DNA of 5,547 nucleotides from Frankiaceae bacterium (GTDB lineage Bacteria > Actinomycetota > Actinomycetes > Frankiales > Frankiaceae): positions 1 through 5,547 of the forward strand of contig JAVEDQ010000017.1 in assembly GCA_030840885.1 (NCBI GenBank). The letters are read 5' to 3'. Positions 1 to 5,547 of this stretch are shown one piece after another. Within the stretch, counting starts at the first letter, position 1, and the number at the start of each line of letters is the position of its first letter. The notes under the pieces were generated by a model that made no database searches, was not told where the DNA came from, and saw only the letters and a list, made by a program, of their open reading frames with translations. The position numbers were made by a program, and so were the translations under genes.

Positions 1-686
1 TGCTCGCCGAGGTCGCCCTCGAAGGCGAGCTTCGCCTCCCCGCGCCGCCCGACCGGCAGCACGGTCTTGTGCTTCACGTCCTCGAGGCCGAGGGCGAGCG
101 CTCCATAGGCGCCGATGGCGGTGATGACCAGGCCGAGCACGCCCGCGGCACGCTCGGTGCCGACCGTGCCGGTCAGCTGGAACAACCCGGAAAGCAGGAA
201 CCGGGCTGCCGCCACGACGATGAGGCTCCCGATCAGCGGCTTGCCCACCAGGCCGGGAGCGGAGAGCAGCAACAGGAAGCCGGCGAGCGTGAGGTAGAAG
301 CAGCCGAGCACCGGTGAGGTCGCCCCGGGTGGCAGTCCCTGCGAGACGGCGAAGCTCGCGGGCCAGCTGAAGGCGAGGATGGCGAGCCCGGTCGCGGCGA
401 GCGTCTCCCGCGACCAGAAGGCGTAGATCGCGGCAATGAGCTGCAGCGGCGCGAGGAACACGACGAGCAGGAGGGTGACCGACGGCGCCTCGTCGACCGC
501 GATCACGCCGAGCTGCTGCAGCGCGAAGACGCAGGACCCGATCCCGAACGCGGCGAACGCGAGCGGCAGGGGGCTGGCCACCGGCCGCAGGACGATGCGC
601 ACCTGCCGGGCTGCAGCGTCCGCCGAGTCCGTGTTGGGGCGGACGGATTCGGTGCGTTCAGGTTCTGGAACAAGCAGCGGGGTCAC
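1..686 (-). CDS. GPR1/FUN34/YaaH (SatP-like) family membrane transporter, 3' end outside window
   Basis: This is an inner-membrane protein of the acetate/succinate transporter family, read by translating the minus strand; 228 codons are visible and the frame is open to the window edge. It has six hydrophobic segments at about residues 39-62, 68-91, 95-114, 124-143, 150-170 and 178-199, the number known for E. coli SatP. The family's NPAPLGL signature before helix 1 appears as a degenerate SPLPLAF at 38-44. After helix 6 comes EDVKHKTVLPVG (201-213), which resembles the SatP C-terminus, followed by a polar tail that continues outside the window. The N-terminus adds about 35 charged residues before helix 1. 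The GTG start at 684-686 was chosen because stop codons lie directly upstream in frame; no good Shine-Dalgarno is visible, and GTG at 600-602 is an alternative. It lies 35 nt behind pgm on the same strand, so co-transcription is possible. Family is fairly sure; the substrate is not, given the altered signature. Confidence 0.8.
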   Translation of the reverse strand, partial: MTPLLVPEPERTESVRPNTDSADAAARQVRIVLRPVASPLPLAFAAFGIGSCVFALQQLGVIAVDEAPSVTLLLVVFLAPLQLIAAIYAFWSRETLAATGLAILAFSWPASFAVSQGLPPGATSPVLGCFYLTLAGFLLLLSAPGLVGKPLIGSLIVVAAARFLLSGLFQLTGTVGTERAAGVLGLVITAIGAYGALALGLEDVKHKTVLPVGRRGEAKLAFEGDLGE

Positions 687-721
687 TCACCGGCGCTACC
701 CGCGAGCCGACCTCGCACGCG

Positions 722-2374
<1,653 letters not shown>

Positions 2375-2381
2375 GCCGCCA

Positions 2382-2390
2382 TCCTCCCCC
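2382..2390 (-). promoter_or_regulatory. Shine-Dalgarno of pgm
   Basis: On the minus strand this reads GGGGGAGGA, ending 7 nt before the ATG at 2374. It fixes the pgm start over an overlapping out-of-frame ATG at 2380-2382. Its purine run is complementary to the Shine-Dalgarno of the divergent gene as read along one strand. Confidence 0.75.
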
Positions 2391-2418
2391 GAATGGGCGC
2401 TGCAGCCAGGTGGGGGAG
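2384..2418. repeat. Inverted repeat made by the two opposed ribosome binding sites
   Basis: CTCCCCC at 2384-2390 and GGGGGAG at 2412-2418 are perfect 7-bp inverted arms separated by 21 nt. An 8-bp palindrome GCTGCAGC lies inside at 2399-2406. The arms are the Shine-Dalgarno sequences of pgm (minus) and the GAF-EAL gene (plus). A transcript that begins upstream of the far arm could fold and mask its own ribosome binding site. The symmetry may simply follow from two good binding sites facing each other, so a regulatory role is only a possibility. No convincing -10 or -35 box was seen in the 51-nt gap. Confidence 0.5.
2412..2418 (+). promoter_or_regulatory. Shine-Dalgarno of the GAF-EAL gene
   Basis: GGGGGAG lies 7 nt before the ATG at 2426. 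This decides the start against the in-frame ATG at 2393, which has only a pyrimidine-rich stretch in front of it, and against the far upstream starts that lie antisense to pgm. Confidence 0.75.
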
Positions 2419-2425
2419 CGAGCCG

Positions 2426-3679
2426 ATGACGTCAGATGTGGCGAAGAAGCGCAGCGAGACGCAGGAGCAGATAGCCGAGCTGCTCGCGACCGCGCGCGAG
2501 TCGCTGCAGCTGAGCGTCGCCTTCCTGAGTCGGCTCGACGGCACCACCCAGCACCTCGAGGTCGTCGAGGGCTCCAAGCCTGCCGGCCTGCTGTTCCCCG
2601 AGGGCTGGAAGGTCAAGCAGGAGACCTCGTTCTGCCAGGGGGTGCTCGACGGGAAGCTGCCGACGGTCATGCCCGACGTCACCGACTTCCCCGAGGCGAT
2701 GCGGCGCCCGGCGTCGAAGATCCCGCGCATCCGCAGCTTCGTCACCGTGCCGGTGCGGCTGAGTGACGGCACGCTCTACGGGACGTTCTGCGCGGCCGGG
2801 CTGCGCTCGGACAAGGAGCTCTCGAAGCGCGACGAGTCGCTGATGCGCGTTCTCGCCGGGGCGGCCGCCGTCATCCTGGAACCCGAGGTCAAGGAGCGGG
2901 GCCGCGTCGACGAGGTACTCGCGCGGCTCGACCCCGTGATCGCCCAGGGCGGCCCGGTGGTCGTCCTGCAGCCGATCGTCGAGCTGGCCACCGGGCTCCG
3001 GGTGGGTGCCGAGGCGTTGAGCCGCTTCCCGGCGGAGTGGGGCGCACCGCCGGACGTCTGCTTCGCCGAGGCCCACAGCATCGGCCGGGGGCACGTCCTC
3101 GAGCTGCAGGCGCTCGCGCGCGCGGCGGCCCACCTGGCCACGGTCGGCGGTTACGTGGCCATGAACGTCTCCCCCGCAACACTGCTGACGCCGGAGTGCC
3201 GGGCGTTCCTCGAGCGGCTGCCCCACGACCGCATCGTCCTCGAGCTCAGTGAGCACGACCAGGTCGAGGACTACGACGCGATCCGCGACCTCCTGGACCC
3301 GTTGCGCGCCAACGGTCTGAAGCTGGCCATCGACGACGTCGGCGCCGGTTTCTCCTCGTTGCGGCACATCGTGCTCACCGCGCCCGATGTGCTCAAGCTC
3401 GACCGGAGTCTGGTCACGGGCCTGGCCACCGACCCGGTGCTGCAGACACTCGTGCGGTCCCTCACCGAGTTCGGCCACGGCAGCGAGGCGCTCGTCGTCG
3501 CCGAGGGCGTCGAGACCGAGCACGACGCGGCCACCCTGCTCGCGCTCGGCGTCGACTACGGCCAGGGCTGGTACCACGGGCGCCCCGGGCCGCCCGAGGC
3601 GCTGTCGGAGATCGGCCACCCGGCCGTCCCCGTGCCGCGCACCGCCCCGCACGATGTCCGGGCGCGCACGGCGCCCTGA
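2426..3679 (+). CDS. GAF-EAL protein, probable cyclic-di-GMP phosphodiesterase
   Basis: This 417-residue soluble signalling protein probably hydrolyses c-di-GMP to pGpG. A GAF sensor domain (about 15-150) contains [12 protein letters not shown] (68-79), a [15 protein letters not shown] block (108-122) and cysteines at 70 and 122. A linker leads to an EAL domain (about 165-398). The EAL catalytic set looks complete: LQPIVEL (181-187), EAL (196-198), MNVSP with Asn247, ELSE (273-276), DDVGAGFSS (303-311), KLD with Lys324, AEGVE (359-363), and GQGWYHGRP (379-387) with Gln380. There is no GGDEF domain, receiver domain, transmembrane segment or signal peptide, so it should act in the cytosol. The last ~18 residues are Pro/Arg-rich and probably disordered. 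The frame is open far upstream (from 1355), but that part is antisense to pgm; the Shine-Dalgarno places the start at 2426. It diverges from pgm across 51 nt. The activity is inferred from motifs; the GAF ligand is unknown. Confidence 0.92.
   Translation: MTSDVAKKRSETQEQIAELLATARESLQLSVAFLSRLDGTTQHLEVVEGSKPAGLLFPEGWKVKQETSFCQGVLDGKLPTVMPDVTDFPEAMRRPASKIPRIRSFVTVPVRLSDGTLYGTFCAAGLRSDKELSKRDESLMRVLAGAAAVILEPEVKERGRVDEVLARLDPVIAQGGPVVVLQPIVELATGLRVGAEALSRFPAEWGAPPDVCFAEAHSIGRGHVLELQALARAAAHLATVGGYVAMNVSPATLLTPECRAFLERLPHDRIVLELSEHDQVEDYDAIRDLLDPLRANGLKLAIDDVGAGFSSLRHIVLTAPDVLKLDRSLVTGLATDPVLQTLVRSLTEFGHGSEALVVAEGVETEHDAATLLALGVDYGQGWYHGRPGPPEALSEIGHPAVPVPRTAPHDVRARTAP
3660..3676 (+). terminator. 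GC hairpin at the end of the GAF-EAL gene, possible terminator
   Basis: GGGCGC (3660-3665) and GCGCCC (3671-3676) form a perfect 6-bp stem with a 5-nt loop, directly before the TGA stop. No T-run follows, so it is not a canonical intrinsic terminator. Hairpins without a T-tail have been proposed as terminators in actinobacteria, but a chance match is quite possible in GC-rich coding DNA. Confidence 0.3.
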
Positions 3680-3706
3680 CCCGCCTGACCACGCCCCTGG
3701 GCAGGA

Positions 3707-3724
3707 TGACACCGTTATGTGTCA
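3707..3724. promoter_or_regulatory. Perfect dyad TGACAC-N6-GTGTCA, candidate operator
   Basis: Two perfect 6-bp inverted half-sites are separated by the 6-nt spacer CGTTAT, putting the half-site centres about one helical turn (12 bp) apart. This is a usual geometry for dimeric helix-turn-helix regulators. It lies in the non-coding gap, 62 nt before the small gene's ATG. ATGACA (3706-3711) matches the -35 consensus at five of six positions, but no good -10 box was found at proper spacing. I do not recognise the cognate regulator. Confidence 0.45.
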
Positions 3725-3741
3725 CACTGTTCACCGTCACA

Positions 3742-3761
3742 GTCGACGAGGCATCGTCGAC
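3742..3761 (+). repeat. Perfect 8-bp hairpin in the leader of the small gene
   Basis: GTCGACGA (3742-3749) and TCGTCGAC (3754-3761) are perfect inverted arms around the 4-nt loop GGCA. It lies 25 nt before the ATG at 3787 and 14 nt before the Shine-Dalgarno at 3776-3780. As RNA it would make a stable stem-loop; as DNA it could be a second protein-binding dyad. It is not followed by a T-run, so a classic terminator is unlikely. Confidence 0.5.
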
Positions 3762-3786
3762 CACCACGATTCGACGGAGAGTTCTC

Positions 3787-3987
3787 ATGGGCTTTGGCGA
3801 CGTCGCCGGCATCGGCGCCCTCAAGGATGCGCTGGCCATCACGAACCGCAATCTCGAGCTCGTGCTCGCCGAGCTGCAGGAGACCAACCGCGTCCGGCTG
3901 GACACGGTCTCCGTGGAGCTGAAGCAGGTGAACGCGACCCTGGCCGCCCTGCTCGACCAGGGCGCCACGATCAACGTCGGGGGCTGA
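3787..3987 (+). CDS. Small orphan protein, 66 residues, coiled-coil-like
   Basis: I do not recognise this family. The protein is short, with a glycine-containing head (MGFGDVAGIG, 1-10), a central stretch of about 50 residues (11-60) with regularly spaced Leu/Val/Ile typical of an amphipathic helix or coiled coil, and a short TINVGG tail. It has no cysteine, aromatic residue beyond Phe3, signal peptide or membrane segment. The middle is rich in Asn, Glu, Gln and Leu, as in small oligomerising proteins. The ATG at 3787-3789 is backed by GGAGA (3776-3780), 6 nt upstream. The in-frame ATG at 3706 would add 27 residues but overlaps the candidate operator and has no properly spaced ribosome binding site. 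Codon use is GC-rich like the neighbours, and the Shine-Dalgarno favours a real gene. It follows the GAF-EAL gene by 107 nt and converges with the phosphoesterase gene. A scaffold or partner-binding role is possible but not shown. Confidence 0.7.
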   Translation: MGFGDVAGIGALKDALAITNRNLELVLAELQETNRVRLDTVSVELKQVNATLAALLDQGATINVGG

Positions 3988-3998
3988 GCCCCGCCCCC
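3978..3998. terminator. GC-rich hairpin between convergent genes, possible bidirectional terminator
   Basis: The end of the small gene can fold as GGGGC (3980-3984) with GCCCC (3988-3992) around the TGA stop. As an alternative, GGGGG (3979-3983) can pair with CCCCC (3994-3998). It overlaps the 20-nt gap before the convergent phosphoesterase stop at 4008, where transcription from both sides must end. There is no T-tract, so support is structural and positional only. Confidence 0.35.
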
Positions 3999-4007
3999 TC
4001 CAGTCGG

Positions 4008-5546
4008 TCAGCTGCGGCGGCGCGGGTCCGGCACGACGAGCTCGACGTTGCGATCGGCGGCGGCCCCACGGCGCCCGTCGACGGTGGCGCTGTGGCCGCT
4101 GCGCTCCTGCCAGTCGTTGGCGGCGAGCTCGCGCGAGAGCGCCGCGAGCCGAGCCGGCGAATCCAGCTTCGTGGGGTCGGCTTCCGGGGCGGCGAAGTCG
4201 AGGATCGTCCCGAACACCGACAGTGTGCCGTCGCCGTTGTCGGCCAGCTCCACCAGGCGTGACTGCTGCGGCCAGTCGATGTGCGACGCGGTGTTCAGCT
4301 CCCAGAAGCCTCCCGGAGCACCACTGGCCCGGCGGTGGGACGTCACCTTGTTCACGTGCGTGTGCCCGTTGACCCACAACACCACCTGCGGGTGGGCCAG
4401 CAGCATCGCGCGCACCTCGTCGCCGAGCACGCGCGGGCCGGTGTCGCCCGGGCCCAGCGAGGCGTTGGTCATCGTGGCGACGGTGTGGTGGCTGAACAGC
4501 ACGACGAGACGTGCGGCCGCACCCTCGATCTCACGGCGGAGCCAGTCGAACTGCGGCCGGTCCAGCGACCCGTCGGACAGCCCACCCGGGTTCACGGTGT
4601 CCAGGACGATCGCGTGCACCTCCGGCGCCGGGTCGAAGGTGTAGTACGCCGTCGCCTCGCGCCGGTTCTGCGCGGTGAAACCGTGCCCGACCGGCGTACC
4701 GCGGGTCACGAAGTGCTCGTTGATCGTCTGCCGCCGCGTCAGGAGCCGCCGGTCCGGGTCGGGCGTGACGGGTCGCACGATCGTGCCGGGAGGCAGCGGC
4801 TTTCCGGACAACACGGCCGAGGCGGCCGAGTTCGGATCGACGCCCTGCTGCACCCCCACGACCTTCGCCGGCCCGGTGGCCACCGCGTCGAGCGCCGCCG
4901 TCACGGGCGCGTTGCCCTGCACGAGCCCGTCGTGGTTGCCGTGCGCCGCGAACCACGGGGTCGACAGGCCGGTCGTGGAGAACGGCTGACGGGCCGCGTC
5001 GAGCAGACCCGGCGCCCGGGGGAAGCCGTAGGTGGTGTGCGCGACATCGTCCGGCTTGCCCGCCGGCGGGCCGTCGGGGTGCCAGTAGTGCGGGTCGTAG
5101 TAGTGCGGGTCGCTGTCGGCCACACCCTCGTAGCGCGTGCGGTCACCCGAGTCGGGGTGCAGGGTTGCCTTGCCGTCCAGCAGGTCGATCATCCAGCGCA
5201 GCTCGTTGAACTGGCAGTTGTCGACCGCGTCGCCGGTACTGATGCTGAAGGTCAGCGGGCCGCCGAGCACCGGCCCGCGGCTGAACGAGCGCAGCGTCGA
5301 GACCATCGTGTCCGCGACCTGCGTCGCGAGCACCTCGTGCGGACGGTAGGCGGCGGCGAAGGGACCGGAGGGGTAGGTGTCGTTGTAGCGGTCGACGAAC
5401 TCGACGCGGGCGGGTGACTGCGCGTCGACCACGTGCAGGTCGGTGAGGTGCCCGAACGTCAGCAGCGGACGGCGGCGGCTCCCGCGGTCGGGGGCCGGCG
5501 CGCCGCCGAGTTCGGTGCGGACGGCGTGCGGTTCACCCGGGCCGTC
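4008..5546 (-). CDS. Metallophosphoesterase, TIGR03767 (PPA1498)-like, 5' end outside window
   Basis: This is a calcineurin-like metal-dependent phosphohydrolase. The minus-strand frame is open to the right edge, giving 512 visible residues without the N-terminus. A GTG at 5430-5432 could look like a start but cannot be it, because the first metal-binding motif lies just upstream (translated by hand). Numbered from the first visible residue, the dinuclear-metal motifs are TDLH (35-38, Asp36 and His38), STGDAVDN (103-110, Asp106), GNHD (203-206), FSHH (351-354) and NGHTH (393-397), a complete set. The stretch TFGHLTDLHVVDAQSPAR and the length match my recollection of the actinobacterial PPA1498 family, whose members often carry an export signal; that part would be off-window. 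The insert around 147-154 (DPHYYDPHYW) contains a five-residue tandem repeat. The C-terminus ends in a basic DPRRRS. Substrate is unknown; it may be an envelope phosphatase or phosphodiesterase. Confidence 0.88.
   Translation of the reverse strand, partial: DGPGEPHAVRTELGGAPAPDRGSRRRPLLTFGHLTDLHVVDAQSPARVEFVDRYNDTYPSGPFAAAYRPHEVLATQVADTMVSTLRSFSRGPVLGGPLTFSISTGDAVDNCQFNELRWMIDLLDGKATLHPDSGDRTRYEGVADSDPHYYDPHYWHPDGPPAGKPDDVAHTTYGFPRAPGLLDAARQPFSTTGLSTPWFAAHGNHDGLVQGNAPVTAALDAVATGPAKVVGVQQGVDPNSAASAVLSGKPLPPGTIVRPVTPDPDRRLLTRRQTINEHFVTRGTPVGHGFTAQNRREATAYYTFDPAPEVHAIVLDTVNPGGLSDGSLDRPQFDWLRREIEGAAARLVVLFSHHTVATMTNASLGPGDTGPRVLGDEVRAMLLAHPQVVLWVNGHTHVNKVTSHRRASGAPGGFWELNTASHIDWPQQSRLVELADNGDGTLSVFGTILDFAAPEADPTKLDSPARLAALSRELAANDWQERSGHSATVDGRRGAAADRNVELVVPDPRRRS
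5086..5112. repeat. Short direct repeat inside the metallophosphoesterase gene
   Basis: TAGTGCGGGTCG occurs at 5086-5097 and again at 5101-5112, a 15-nt period. On the coding (minus) strand this gives DPHYY followed by DPHYW, an in-frame duplication of five residues. It looks like replication slippage that kept the frame, in a surface-like His/Tyr/Asp-rich loop between the GD and GNHD motifs. Confidence 0.6.
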
Positions 5547-5547
5547 G

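Noticed and set aside
2432..3712. A 426-residue open frame on the minus strand opposite the GAF-EAL gene.
   Set aside because: It is the antisense shadow of a gene with all its EAL motifs; the product is low-complexity Arg/Gly/Val-rich, with no domain and no supported start.
3706..3786. An upstream in-frame ATG that would extend the small protein by 27 residues.
   Set aside because: It overlaps the candidate operator, has no properly spaced Shine-Dalgarno, and the added residues look like translated non-coding DNA (Thr/Val/Arg-rich), whereas ATG 3787 has GGAGA at 6 nt.
3657..4010. Possible mobile or phage-derived insertion around the small gene.
   Set aside because: No target-site duplications, transposase, integrase, tRNA or attachment-like repeats were seen, and the base composition does not clearly differ from the flanks.
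4281..5417. A 378-residue open plus-strand frame opposite the phosphoesterase gene.
   Set aside because: The opposite strand has a complete set of metallophosphoesterase motifs; this translation is Arg/Val-rich and featureless.

Overview
The window is high-GC DNA with codons strongly biased to G or C at the third position, which points to an actinobacterium. The gene content agrees: an actinobacterial-type GPR1/FUN34/YaaH transporter, an actinobacterial-type metallophosphoesterase of the TIGR03767 (PPA1498) kind, and a GAF-EAL protein. A family such as Pseudonocardiaceae is plausible, but that is an inference from style and not a demonstrated placement. No RNA gene, CRISPR array, insertion sequence or phage gene was seen.

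Layout. Positions 1-686 (minus) hold most of a six-helix membrane protein of the acetate/succinate transporter family, cut by the left window edge. Positions 722-2374 (minus) hold a complete phosphoglucomutase. The two are co-directional and 35 nt apart, so they could be one transcript. A 51-nt divergent gap follows. It carries a good Shine-Dalgarno on each strand, and these form an inverted repeat with each other. Positions 2426-3679 (plus) encode a GAF-EAL protein that keeps the recognisable catalytic motifs of a cyclic-di-GMP phosphodiesterase. After a 107-nt gap with two perfect dyads comes a 66-residue, coiled-coil-like orphan protein (3787-3987, plus). It faces, across 20 nt, a metallophosphoesterase (4008-5546, minus) that runs off the right edge and lacks its N-terminus here.

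How the genes may work together. Phosphoglucomutase supplies glucose-1-phosphate for glycogen, trehalose and envelope polysaccharides. The membrane protein may move small organic acids. The GAF-EAL protein would break down c-di-GMP in response to a signal at its GAF domain. The metallophosphoesterase is probably an exported or envelope phosphatase in this family. The divergent pgm/GAF-EAL pair could share control, but nothing proves a pathway link. The window is mostly ordinary actinobacterial chromosome. The part that most deserves a second look is the small unrecognised gene with its structured leader (3707-3987).
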